DNA of 64,000 nucleotides from Cupriavidus necator. GTDB lineage: Bacteria; Pseudomonadota; Gammaproteobacteria; Burkholderiales; Burkholderiaceae. How positions within the stretch are numbered: the stretch's first letter is position 1; each line of letters begins with the position of its first letter. The notes under the pieces are model-generated. The model did no database searches and was not told the origin of the DNA. It saw nothing but the letters and a program-made list of their open reading frames with translations. Shown in pieces: positions 1 through 8,697 of the stretch. Made by a program: the position numbers and the translations under genes. The stretch spans positions 422,771-486,770 of the forward strand of contig CP074383.1 in NCBI GenBank assembly GCA_022041995.1. Direction: 5' to 3'.

Positions 1-36
1 TCATATTCCGCATTTTGCGGTTCTCTGCAAAATGCG

Positions 37-148
37 GATGATGCGGAGCGCGGAGTTATGCAAAGCTACGCCGTCCAATTGGTGGCATAGCTAGCATCTT
101 GGCAGCACAGCACTCTGCATTATTGCGGTTCAAAAAAGGAGGCGATCA
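37..148 (+). repeat. Left terminal inverted repeat of RIT element
   Basis: This 112-bp stretch is an imperfect inverted copy of 3383-3494. The outermost 26 bases (gatgatgcggagcgcggagt and onward) match exactly, and so does the inner block around tgcattattgcggttcaaa. The middle is more divergent. Confidence 0.88.
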
Positions 149-281
149 GAGTATCTGATGCCTTGAATGGGCCTCACTCCCGCAAGCTCACAATGCATTA
201 GTCAGCACCGCGAAGTCGGTGGTCTCGCAGCACATCGGCAGCACATACTGGTGCTCCCCTTGTGAACCAAGTGAGGCCATC

Positions 282-1520
282 ATGCTGGAAACACACTTGA
301 AGTCACCTGTTATCCGGCGCCGACTCCGCGCCGGCCCCGCCGCAGATCATATCGACGGTTTTGCCGACTGGCTCCAACACTGTGGGTACGCTGCCAGCAG
401 GATCGACTGGATGCTGCGCTGCCTTGCCGGCTGGGCAGATTGGATGCTCGCCAGCGGATTTAGCGCGCAAGAACTGCTGCCTGGGTTCGAGGCGTGCAAG
501 GCGGCACTTCAGAAGAATCCGCACGTCCCCTACAGTCGCGGAGCCAATCGCCAAGCCCTGACGGCAGCCTCGGTGTTCATCCGATTCCTCCAACAGCAGG
601 GTGAGCTTCCGCCCCCTGTGACTCCGCCATCTGCCAGTGACCTTTGGCCTGTGCTTGGAGAATTCCGTTCGTGGATGCAGCAGCATCGTGGGCTGACTGA
701 AACGACGCTCGACATCTATCAGCGGACCCTGGTGGGGCTGTGCACCGCGCTCGGCGATGACGCACACACCTATTCCGCCGAAGTGTTGCGCGCCTTTGTC
801 CTTAAACGCGCGCGTCCTCACGGAATTCAAAGTGCCAAGAGCATCACTGTCGCCGTACGCTCATTCCTTCGCTTTCTCAGTGCCACCGGGCGATGCCCCG
901 ATGGCCTCGAGCAGGCCATTCCTGGTTTCGCATGCTGGCAACGCTCGGCGGTTCCCCGGTTTCTCCTCCCAGACGATGTCGAGCGGGTGATCCACTCTTG
1001 TTCCGACGCTCCCAACAGGTTGCGCGATAAAGCAGTGCTCCTGCTCTTGGCACGGCTCGGGCTGCGCGCCAGTGAGGTCGCTCAGCTCAAACTCGCCGAC
1101 ATCGACTGGCGCCGAGGGTGTATCACCGTCTGCGGGAAGGGACGTCGCCAGGAGTTACTGCCTCTAACGCAGGAGGTCGGCGACGCAATTTTGCTTTACC
1201 TGAAACAGGGTAGGCCATCGTTGCAAGTACCCGTCGTATTTACGACAGTTTTGGCTCCGCTTCGTGCGTTGACGCGCGCCTCTGTTACCCACATCGTGCG
1301 GAGCGCACTTCGCAGGGCGGGGGTCAAGTCGCCAATCAACGGCGCCCATGTTCTGAGGCACTCAGCTGCCACTGCGATGCTCCGTCAGGGGGCGTCCCTG
1401 ACCGAGGTCGGCGCGGTTCTTCGACATCGCTCTCCTACGACGACAGCGCACTACGCCAAGGTGGACCTGGGCTTGCTGTCGGAAATCGCTCAACCGTGGC
1501 CGGAGGTGCGGTCATGCTAA
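282..1520 (+). CDS. RIT tyrosine recombinase A
   Basis: A phage-integrase-family site-specific recombinase of 412 residues, first gene of the trio. An N-terminal SAM-like DNA-binding segment (roughly residues 20-215) precedes the catalytic domain. The catalytic domain shows the first Arg in GLRASEV, the H-x-x-R box in HVLRHSA, the second His in LRHRS and the nucleophilic Tyr in AHYAKV. The ATG at 282 is preferred over the upstream one at 219 because the protein family starts near the SAM-like domain and a purine-rich gtgagg lies just upstream. The stop overlaps the start of the next gene (ATGCTAA), so translation is probably coupled. In RIT elements the three recombinases are thought to act together on the terminal repeats. 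Confidence 0.88.
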   Translation: MLETHLKSPVIRRRLRAGPAADHIDGFADWLQHCGYAASRIDWMLRCLAGWADWMLASGFSAQELLPGFEACKAALQKNPHVPYSRGANRQALTAASVFIRFLQQQGELPPPVTPPSASDLWPVLGEFRSWMQQHRGLTETTLDIYQRTLVGLCTALGDDAHTYSAEVLRAFVLKRARPHGIQSAKSITVAVRSFLRFLSATGRCPDGLEQAIPGFACWQRSAVPRFLLPDDVERVIHSCSDAPNRLRDKAVLLLLARLGLRASEVAQLKLADIDWRRGCITVCGKGRRQELLPLTQEVGDAILLYLKQGRPSLQVPVVFTTVLAPLRALTRASVTHIVRSALRRAGVKSPINGAHVLRHSAATAMLRQGASLTEVGAVLRHRSPTTTAHYAKVDLGLLSEIAQPWPEVRSC

Positions 1521-2422
1521 TCGCCCATGCTGAACGCTACCTAGCGCTTCGCCAAGCACTCGGCTTCAAGCTTCGTGAGGTATCAATGAACATTCGGGCG
1601 TTCGCCAGGTTCGCGACTGCCCGGGGCGACACTCACGTCCGCGTTTCCACTGCGGTGGACTGGGCTACCGAGGGCTCCTCACCGAATGTTCGGTATATCC
1701 GGTTGCGAGACGTTGCGCACTTTGGCCGCTTCCTGCATGCCGAGGATCCGGCTCATGAGGTCCCAGCCAACCTGTTCCATTTCACCAAGCGGCGGCGCTT
1801 GCCCTATATCTACGCACCAGAGGAACTAGCGCAACTGATCGAGGCGGCCAACCATCTGCGTCCGACGTACCCGCTTCGACGCGAGGGGTACGCGACGATG
1901 TTCGGACTTATTGCTGCGACCGGGCTCCGTGTTTCGGAAGCACTCGACCTCAGGCTGGGTGACGTAATGCCCGATGGCATCCTGCGGATCCGGCATGCCA
2001 AGCTTGGAAAAAGCCGCCTGGTCCCCTTGCATCCCACGGCGGCGACCGCCCTCAACCGATTCCTCGAAGCGCGCTGCCAGCTGGCGATGACGGACGACCA
2101 CGTATTCCTGTCGGCGGGAGGACGGCGGATTGCCTCCAGCACTATGGGGAGTACCTTTCATCAGGTAACGCGACTTGCCGGGATTGCCTCGGCACGAACG
2201 CGCCAGCCGCGCCTCGTTGATCTGCGACACAGCTTCGCAACACGAGCTCTGGAGCAGTGCTCGACGCAACGTGAGGCGGTCGCCCGTCACTTCGTTGCGC
2301 TGACAACCTATATGGGACACACGGACATCGCGAATACCTACTGGTACCTGGAGGCCACCCCGGAGTTGTTGACCGATATCGCCGCTGCGGCCGAAGCGCT
2401 GATCGCCAGGGAGGATATATGA
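1514..2422 (+). CDS. RIT tyrosine recombinase B
   Basis: Second recombinase of the trio, 302 residues. The start at 1514 overlaps the stop of the preceding gene and has ggaggtg a few bases upstream, a better choice than the longer frame opening at 1496. The catalytic domain is complete: ATGLRVSEALDL carries the first Arg, VDLRHSFAT the H-x-x-R pair, MGHTDI the second His, and NTYWYLE the Tyr. The stop overlaps the next ATG by four bases (ATGA). It has no independent promoter visible and is expected to be co-translated with its neighbours. Confidence 0.88.
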   Translation: MLIAHAERYLALRQALGFKLREVSMNIRAFARFATARGDTHVRVSTAVDWATEGSSPNVRYIRLRDVAHFGRFLHAEDPAHEVPANLFHFTKRRRLPYIYAPEELAQLIEAANHLRPTYPLRREGYATMFGLIAATGLRVSEALDLRLGDVMPDGILRIRHAKLGKSRLVPLHPTAATALNRFLEARCQLAMTDDHVFLSAGGRRIASSTMGSTFHQVTRLAGIASARTRQPRLVDLRHSFATRALEQCSTQREAVARHFVALTTYMGHTDIANTYWYLEATPELLTDIAAAAEALIAREDI

Positions 2423-3411
2423 CACCCGTCGCACCGTTGATCACCAGTTTCCTGCGCGAGCACATGCCGATCGAGCGCGGCTACAGCCCTCACACATGTG
2501 GCACCTACGCCCACGCCTTTCGCCTTCTGTTCATCTTTGCCAGCCAGCGCCTTCGGATCCGCCCCTCACAGCTGTGCATCGAGCAGATCGATGCCGCGTT
2601 GATTCTTGCCTTCCTTGCCCACATCGAGGAGCAACGTGGCAACTCGGCGGCCACGCGCAACGGACGGCTGGCCGCAATCAAAGCCTTCTTCCGCTACGTT
2701 GAGTTCCGTGTGCCCTCCGCCCTGGCACAGGCGGGGCAGATTCACGCCATCCCAGGAAAGCGGTGCGACAAGGCGCTAATCCAGCACCTCACGAGGGACG
2801 AAGTTTGCGCCATCATCGACGCTCCAGACATCACAACGCGCCTCGGAATCCGGGACCGTGCGATGTTGCACCTCTGCTTCGCCTGCGGTCTGCGTGTTTC
2901 CGAATTGGTAGGGCTACCTTTAGAGAACTTGTCCCTGCAGCGAATGCCGAGCATCCGCGTTCTCGGGAAGGGGCGCAGGGAACGATGCCTTCCACTCTGG
3001 AAGGCGACTGCCGTGGATCTCCGGGCCTGGCTCGCAGTGCGGGGCCAGGTTCCGGTCCCCGAGCTATTCGTGAATGCGCAAGGACAGGCAATGACGCGAG
3101 CAGGATTCGAGTATGTCCTCGACAAACACGCCCGCACCGCTGCGAAGCGGTGTGCTTCTTTGAAGGGGCGCTCGGTGTCTCCCCACCAGCTTCGGCATGG
3201 CTGCGCTATCACCATGCTTCAGGCCACACGAGACCTCCGCAAGGTAGCCTTGTGGCTTGGCCATTCTGATATTCGCACGACCGAGATTTACCTGCGCGTG
3301 GATCCGTTGGAGAAGCTCGAGGCTATGGAGGCGGTATTGCCTCTTGGTTTGCGTCGTGGCCGATTCAAGGCGCCGGACGCGTTGATCGCCTCCTTGTTTG
3401 AACCGCAATAA
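2419..3411 (+). CDS. RIT tyrosine recombinase C
   Basis: Third recombinase, 330 residues, with XerC/D-like length and organisation. Residues 1-105 form a core-binding SAM-like domain (ERGYSPHTCGTYAHAFRLL). The catalytic domain carries CGLRVSELVGLP, SPHQLRHGCA and LGHSDIRTTEIYLRV with the Tyr nucleophile. It begins on the ATGA overlap with recombinase B. Its last nine codons and stop lie inside the right terminal repeat, so the C-terminal residues are constrained by the repeat sequence. Confidence 0.88.
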   Translation: MTPVAPLITSFLREHMPIERGYSPHTCGTYAHAFRLLFIFASQRLRIRPSQLCIEQIDAALILAFLAHIEEQRGNSAATRNGRLAAIKAFFRYVEFRVPSALAQAGQIHAIPGKRCDKALIQHLTRDEVCAIIDAPDITTRLGIRDRAMLHLCFACGLRVSELVGLPLENLSLQRMPSIRVLGKGRRERCLPLWKATAVDLRAWLAVRGQVPVPELFVNAQGQAMTRAGFEYVLDKHARTAAKRCASLKGRSVSPHQLRHGCAITMLQATRDLRKVALWLGHSDIRTTEIYLRVDPLEKLEAMEAVLPLGLRRGRFKAPDALIASLFEPQ

Positions 3412-3494
3412 TGCACAGTGCCGTGCTGCTGAGATGCAAGCTGCACCGCCACTTGGGAGGTGTAGCTCTGCATAACTCCGCGCTCCGCATCATC
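3383..3494 (-). repeat. Right terminal inverted repeat of RIT element
   Basis: This is the inverted partner of 37-148, ending at gcatcatc. It contains the 3' end of recombinase C. Confidence 0.88.
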
Positions 3495-3531
3495 TTCAAT
3501 CTACGTAGCTATCGAGCCCCGTTTCGTCAGT

Positions 3532-3843
3532 TCAGGTTTGCGCAACGTTCCTCATCCCAGTCCTGGCTTGCCGGGCTTTCGTTTTCTCTTTTGCGACCCG
3601 CTTGGCGGTATCCCTCAAATCTCCCGGCCGCATCGTGGCGTGGACTTCCATGGCCCCCAACTGTTGCTGAAGCGCTCGCACTTCAGGCGCCCATCTCGTC
3701 ATGCGGGCGCGAATCGCAGGGTTCTCGGCCGCCAACGCTTTCATCCAATCAAGATTCACTGCTTGATTTCTGAGTAGCTCTAGAAAAACTTCACGCGGTT
3801 CCAACAGTGGGGCGGCCACCCGCATCGGAGGCGGGCGCGTCAC
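3532..3843 (-). CDS. Hypothetical protein, possible fragment
   Basis: A 103-residue reading frame directly downstream of the ProQ-like fragment on the same strand, overlapping its end by a few bases. It is charged and probably helical (MKALAAENPAIRARMTRW, then a basic KRVAKEKTKARQARTGM tail). I recognise no domain. Because the frame joins the 3' end of the ProQ-like gene, it could be the out-of-frame continuation of that gene or a separate small gene. The RIT element ends only 38 bp from its stop, so its 3' context may have been altered. Confidence 0.4.
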   Translation of the reverse strand: MTRPPPMRVAAPLLEPREVFLELLRNQAVNLDWMKALAAENPAIRARMTRWAPEVRALQQQLGAMEVHATMRPGDLRDTAKRVAKEKTKARQARTGMRNVAQT

Positions 3844-4172
3844 CGTTGCCCGCCGGCATCTTGCGTGCTCCTTCGGGCCGCATGTGCCGGCTGGCCTGCT
3901 GGTGCGGCCAGGTCGGCCAGGATGCCGACCTTCAGCGGCAGCTTTGGCGCGGGCTTGCGCGGAAACGCCTCAGGGAAGCGCTGTTGCAGCCGGCCGATGA
4001 AGGCGCCCACGGACAATGCCGGCGCCGGCGGGCGCGGCGCGCGGGGTGGGCGTCGCGAAGGCGGGCCCATCCCGACGGTGAGGGAGGGCGCCGGAGGCGT
4101 GGCCGGCTCGGCGGCCGCCTTGGCGCTGGCCAGTTGCGCGCGCAGCGCGGCGAGTTGTTCGAAGCCCATGGC
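3840..4172 (-). pseudogene. ProQ/FinO-like RNA chaperone fragment
   Basis: The frame begins with a short helix (MGFEQLAALRAQLASAK) and a Pro-rich linker. It then reads IGRLQQRFPEAFP followed by PLKVGILADLAA, which closely resembles the start of the ProQ/FinO RNA-binding domain (conserved FP..F and PLK.GI..D). The rest of the FinO fold, which normally runs another 60-70 residues, is missing in this frame, and the reading turns into low-complexity sequence. The start at 4172 is chosen where the family-like sequence begins. ProQ/FinO proteins bind structured RNAs. I infer this copy is truncated or frameshifted. Confidence 0.5.
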
Positions 4173-4990
4173 GGGGAATTCCTGACAGTGCAAACAGCCA
4201 TTGTCGCCCAAAGTGCGCAGGTCTAGGTCGTCCAGGGCCGGGGCCACGACGAACTGCGGGGCGAAACGCGGTGTCTGTTCCGCGGGCCAACGCGACGCGT
4301 CCTGGCATCTACACCACCGGGGCTACGCGTTGACACCTACGGTGCCGACAGGCGCAATGTTCTCGACGGAAGGCGACAATGATGCCTTGGTCGGTGCGTG
4401 CTCGTCCCAGGTGGTTCGGGGCAAAGCTACCATCGTGTCAGAATTGTGACCACGTCGCTCACCGAATCACGCACGCTCATTTGCCAATTATCCACCGATG
4501 GCAATTCGAGACTTTACTCGACTCGGATCTCAACCGGTACCTCGTTCGCTAACGCGCATAGCCACACATTCGATTGGCGTTGACACAGATCAAGGCCGGT
4601 GCCGTTTCATTGGCCAGAATGGACCCCGCTATCCCGCGAACGCAGTAAATTCCAACGTTATCCAACTGCCGCTGATACAACCATGCAAGACAGCACGCAC
4701 GGCGGGCTGACGATCAATACCTCGGGACTTTGTCGAGCCCACCTTTACCGAGCCGCCGTCGGCGAGAACATAGCCGCAGGGGCAAGCGGACTGAAATCAT
4801 CGGCATTTCAATCAGATGTGCAGACAAAGAAGCGTCGATGACGGCGTCAGACTATCGCGTCGCTTGTAATATCACTGCACTCGCCGCTGGCATCAGCCTT
4901 AGTGGCCGGTGCTGGAAGAGGGTAGGTTCGTAAAATCGTGTAGCCTCAAAGGCACCTGCACGAACCCACGTCACACACGGGAGAATACCG
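4173..4990. other. Stretch without a recognised gene
   Basis: About 800 bp between the ProQ-like fragment and the diguanylate cyclase. Only short frames without family resemblance occur on either strand. The segment just before 4991 must hold the cyclase promoter, but I see no convincing -35/-10 pair. Confidence 0.5.
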
Positions 4991-6394
4991 ATGAGCGAAA
5001 GCGCAGCTCTGGAAGAACCTAGATCGATGATCCGCGCCGTGACCAAAGCGTATGCGTCCTGTTTGATCGTTGCCTTCGCCCTGCTTCCGGCCTATCTCAT
5101 TGCGTACCTCTTCTACTTTCAGGACCCCGCCCTGAAGTTTGAGAACCATCCCTTCCACGAAATTGCGATTGCCGCCGCCACTATTGAAGGGCTGTTCATC
5201 ACGTATGTCACCTGGCGTTGCTACCAGTCGTCTGGGGAACCGCTGCTACGCTGGCTGACCTTGGGGTTTCTTGGCTTCGTCCTGATCTACGCGCTGCATG
5301 GGGCGTTTACCGGCATGGCGCATCACAATATCTGGCTGTTCCTGCTGTATGGCCCGGCTTCGCGCCTTGTGATGGCGGTGCTGCTGTTTGTCGGGCTGCT
5401 CTCGTTTGACAAAAAGCCTGACGACGCCAAGGAAAGGAAAAAAACGTCGCGCTGGTGGGGCTGGATAGGGGTTTTCCTACTCATTGATATTGCAGTGGCG
5501 GCGATCGCCTACTCGCCCTTCGCGGGGCACCCTGGCGTTCGCCTCTCGCTGGAAGGTGGTGCTTTATTGTTCTCCACCTTGAACGTCACGGCAATGGTGA
5601 TGCGCCGCATCCGTTCACCCCTGATGCTGATCTTTGGCATCTCCGTAGCCGCGTTCGCCCTGTCCTCCGTTGCATTTATGCTCGGGCGTCCTTGGAACCA
5701 TATGTGGTGGCTGGCGCATGCTATTTTTGCCGGAGGCTTCTTTCTCCTGAGCTACGGCGTTGTCCAGGCGTTTCACACAACCCGTTCGTTTGCGACCATT
5801 TACAGTCAGGAAGAGTGGATGGCCCGTCTGGCGGCGGCCATGGGGCGCACCGAAAGTGCGCTTCAGGCGCTGAAACGGACCAACCAGAAGCTCGAACACC
5901 TCGCTGCGACCGACCCCTTGACCGGCGCAGCCAACCGCCGCACCTTCATGCAACGCATCGAAGCCGAGATTACGCGCGCGAAGCGGGAAGGCGAGGCGTT
6001 TTCTCTGTTGGCGCTTGATTTGGACAACTTCAAAGTGGTCAATGACCACTATGGGCATCAGGTGGGCGATGAAGTATTGCAAGATTTTGTGCGGCGATGT
6101 TTCGACGCAATCCGTCCTTATGACGGCGTCGCACGCGTCGGTGGTGAGGAATTTATGGTTCTGCTGCCGAGATCGGCGCGAGAATTGGCTTCTTCCATCG
6201 GTGAACGCCTGAGAACGGCGATAGAAAGCTCCGTGTTTGAGAGCTCCGCTGGTCGCAAAGTTCCGATGACCGTCAGCATCGGTGTCGCAGAATTCGGGCG
6301 CGATGGATATACGATAGACACCATCCTGCGGGCGGCCGATGAGCGCCTATACAAGGCGAAGGAAGAAGGCCGCAACCGCGTGGTGGCCGCTTAG
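4991..6394 (+). CDS. Membrane-bound diguanylate cyclase (GGDEF)
   Basis: A 467-residue protein making cyclic di-GMP from two GTP at the inner membrane. The first ~275 residues hold about eight hydrophobic segments of an uncharacterised sensor. A short coiled coil follows (MARLAAAMGRTESALQALKR), then a full GGDEF domain from about residue 305 (TDPLTGAANRR). The active site reads GGEEF. An RPYD sequence ending five residues before it fits the product-binding inhibitory I-site (RxxD). The D in DLDNFKVVND and the C-terminal ADERLYKAKEEGRN motif are intact, so the enzyme should be active and feedback-inhibited. The start is preceded by gggagaat at good spacing. No EAL domain is present and it appears monocistronic. 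Confidence 0.92.
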   Translation: MSESAALEEPRSMIRAVTKAYASCLIVAFALLPAYLIAYLFYFQDPALKFENHPFHEIAIAAATIEGLFITYVTWRCYQSSGEPLLRWLTLGFLGFVLIYALHGAFTGMAHHNIWLFLLYGPASRLVMAVLLFVGLLSFDKKPDDAKERKKTSRWWGWIGVFLLIDIAVAAIAYSPFAGHPGVRLSLEGGALLFSTLNVTAMVMRRIRSPLMLIFGISVAAFALSSVAFMLGRPWNHMWWLAHAIFAGGFFLLSYGVVQAFHTTRSFATIYSQEEWMARLAAAMGRTESALQALKRTNQKLEHLAATDPLTGAANRRTFMQRIEAEITRAKREGEAFSLLALDLDNFKVVNDHYGHQVGDEVLQDFVRRCFDAIRPYDGVARVGGEEFMVLLPRSARELASSIGERLRTAIESSVFESSAGRKVPMTVSIGVAEFGRDGYTIDTILRAADERLYKAKEEGRNRVVAA

Positions 6395-6463
6395 TCGGAC
6401 ACGCAACATCCGGTGAACCGCTGCACAGAAGCGGGGCGATTCAGTCGGAGCCCGAAGCTTTCC

Positions 6464-6592
6464 AGGCAATCCCTACGACGGCCACACCCTGCACGCGCAG
6501 CTTGAGCAAACCAACATCCTGCTGCAGGACCTGCCCGGTGCTCCCCGGCCGCATATGGCCATCGTCGACCTCGGCTACCGCGGCGTGGACGC
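6464..6592 (+). pseudogene. IS5-family transposase fragment
   Basis: About 43 codons read GNPYDGHTLHAQLEQTNILL and continue to IVDLGYRGVDA. This is the middle of an IS5-family DDE transposase, where the second Asp lies in the VDLGYRG motif. Both flanks are missing and it abuts an integrase remnant on the other strand. Confidence 0.75.
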
Positions 6593-6944
6593 CTGCCCAA
6601 ACTGCCTTGCCCGCTTGACGTCGTCGCTGTGGAGATAGATCGACGTGGTCGAAATCGACGCATGGCGCAAGTTATCGCGCACGGCGCTCAGCTCGACGCC
6701 CTTGGCCAGCGCGTGCGTTGCATGGGTATGCCGCATCCAATGCGGCGTGGCACGGCGGAGCTTCTCGGTCAGCGGTGGGTGGTCGCTGGCCAAGCTGTCT
6801 GCGGCCAACCGGAAAAATCGGCGCATGACCTCCCAAAGCCGTAGCGCCGTGATGCCGGTCTCGCTTCCGTCCACGCTACCGACCAGTGGCGTGGACGGCT
6901 CCCAGCGGGCGCGGCTGATCGGTAAGCCGCGCTCCTGCAGATAG
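6575..6944 (-). pseudogene. Tyrosine recombinase C-terminal fragment
   Basis: The C-terminal ~120 residues of a phage-integrase-family recombinase. The catalytic H-x-x-R (ATPHWMRHTHATHAL), second His (LRHASIS) and Tyr (TTSIYLHSD) are retained, but the N-terminal two thirds are gone. It is strikingly similar in sequence to the intact recombinase at 33611-35311 of the Tn3-family transposon, which suggests a related element once resided here. Confidence 0.75.
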
Positions 6945-7052
6945 GCTATTTCTGCCCATCCCCCGAGAACTGAAAATCTTCCGCCAGCCCTTGTCAGACA
7001 TGGCTTCGCAGGGTGTGTATGGCCCCTGACCAAGATTTTCGATCATGCACAT

Positions 7053-7273
7053 ATTTGCATGATCGAAAGAACTACTTGCACTTCGGCTCCGACAGTGGCG
7101 GCGAACGCGGCGCCGCTATCTATTCGCTGGTGGCCTCAGCCAAGCTGAACGGTCTCGACCCCGAGGCCTACCTGCGACACGTCATTGCTCGCATCCCCGA
7201 CCACCCCGTCAATCGCGTCAGCGAACTGCTGCCATGGGCCATGGCTGAGCAGATCCGCTCGAACACCGCCTGA
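7053..7273 (+). pseudogene. IS66 TnpC C-terminal fragment
   Basis: The frame reads KNYLHFGSDSGGERGAAIYS, then AKLNGLDPEAYLRHVIARI and DHPVNRVSELLPW. This is the well-conserved C-terminal end of IS66-family TnpC transposases. The first ~400 residues of TnpC are absent, so this is a remnant. Confidence 0.85.
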
Positions 7274-7289
7274 AAGTAACCTCCTCGTC

Positions 7290-8050
7290 AAGAACGCTGA
7301 CCGTCGGACGGTTACGCTCTTTCTCTGGGCAGGCCTGCCGGGCTCCTTGAGCACCTGTACCATTGTCTCGTTACCGTACACGACGTCGGCTTCCAGCAGA
7401 TGGTCGCGCAGCAGGTTGATGATTGGCTGCACCGCTTGGCCTACCCGCACCACGCTTGCAGCCAGGGTGCCGCGAGAGAGATCCCCGCCGAAGCGATGCA
7501 GCAGCGCTGCCTGGCGGTACAGCGGCAGGCCACCTGATACTTCGAGGTGATGCACCAGGCCAGCGCTGATTCGATAAGCAGTCCCTTGGGAATAATGCGC
7601 GCGGGTGCCGGCGTCGTCTTGATGCCGCCGTCGCAACATGGACAGGCGTACTTGACCCGCTGGTGCTGGATCACGCGGCGTTGAAGCCGCTTTGTGGCAA
7701 GGCACCACACCCTTTGCAGGTGTCTCGATTGGCCGCGAATCCATAACCTGCTGGACAACCGGCACGAATGCCGACAACGCACCTTGCGGCTGCGCTGAAG
7801 CTCGGTACTCCCGAATCCATTTGCGCAACTGATTAGCGTTGTGCCGGCCTTGAGCGGCCGTGCCCGAAACCGATGCTCCCGATTGAAGACAGAACTCAAT
7901 CAGACGCCGCTTGGCCGCTGGCTCGTAGTCGCGCTTCCCATTGGGACGGACTCGCACCGCCTGCAGCGGAAATAGGTCAATCTCCTCTTGGATCATGTTT
8001 GCGTCCGCAAAGTCTTTGCGGACGCAAGCCTGCCAACGTTCAGCCTTCAA
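7290..8050 (-). pseudogene. IS66-family element remnant (TnpA joined to TnpC)
   Basis: Reading on the minus strand, the first ~100 codons resemble the IS66 TnpA/OrfA helix-turn-helix protein (RDYEPAAKRRLIEFCLQSGA, then NANQLRKWIREY). The frame then enters TnpC-like sequence (GGLPLYRQAALLHRFGGDLS, then VQPIINLLRDHLLEADVV and TMVQVLKEPGRPAQ). TnpB is missing and the TnpC segment is shifted at several points. It lies tail to tail with the IS66 fragment at 7053-7273, so the two probably come from different copies. Confidence 0.7.
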
Positions 8051-8233
8051 TACCAGACGTCGTCAATTGAGCGCTTACACTCCACGATCGCTCTGCTACG
8101 CGCGGTCGCGGAGGGCATTCGAGTGTCTAAAGTTGAGTATCTCTTTACCGCCAGCGAATAGGATTCGCGAACATCATAACTGGAAGGATTACGGGAGCAT
8201 TTCGACCGAAGAATCTTGTTCAGCCGCCGCAAC

Positions 8234-8697
8234 CTAGCGGCGCGGCCACAATGGCTGAAAGTGGCCGGGTGTATGAAGGATATGCACAAGCCGGCCTTGC
8301 TGACCAACAACCGGATGCACTGTGAGCTGCCCGCTCGCATTGACCGCAATGGCCTGGATGCGTATGCCAAGGCTGCGCGCGAGCCCCCACCCGGCCTCGT
8401 ACATGTCGATGTCGCCATCCCTATCGGCCAGGCCCCCACGAAATAGCTCGCCCCGCAACCACTGCGCCTGTGCCTGGAGTTCGCTCGTCTGCTCCGTTGC
8501 CATCGCAGGCTCTCGCCTTATGTTGCGGCTGAGCTGAAGAGCTGTGTCTAGCAGGCAATTATTCTGCAGCCCGCTGGCCATCCCCATCTCAGCGTTTGAT
8601 TGCGCCAGAAACTGTTCAAGACTGATGAGCAGGGGCCCCGAATTGAATTCGCCCAAGGATGGGGGAACGGGCACCTGAGCCGGCGAGGCACCCGCCA
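8234..8697 (-). pseudogene. Out-of-frame OTU-like tail of the SKWP effector
   Basis: This frame continues the SKWP effector directly if one C is added to the C7 tract (G7 at 8698-8704 on the plus strand). It reads VPVPPSLGEFNSGPLL, then QNNCLLDTALQL and, at the end, HILHTPGHFQPLW before the stop. A Cys followed by a helix near the start and a His in an HFxPL context near the end resemble the catalytic Cys and His of OTU-like cysteine proteases, which remove ubiquitin. This family assignment is an inference from those two motifs and the spacing of about 100 residues. With the frame restored the effector would be about 2,709 residues long. Confidence 0.55.

Larger units (their letters stand above)
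37..3494 (+). mobile_element. RIT element (recombinases in trio)
   Basis: Three consecutive tyrosine recombinase genes on one strand, each overlapping the next by a few bases, lie between long imperfect inverted repeats (37-148 and 3383-3494). This is the defining layout of a recombinase-in-trio element, a family known from many proteobacteria. There is no cargo. The right repeat includes the last 29 bases of the third recombinase gene. I see no obvious target duplication. The element looks intact because all three recombinases keep their catalytic residues. Confidence 0.9.
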
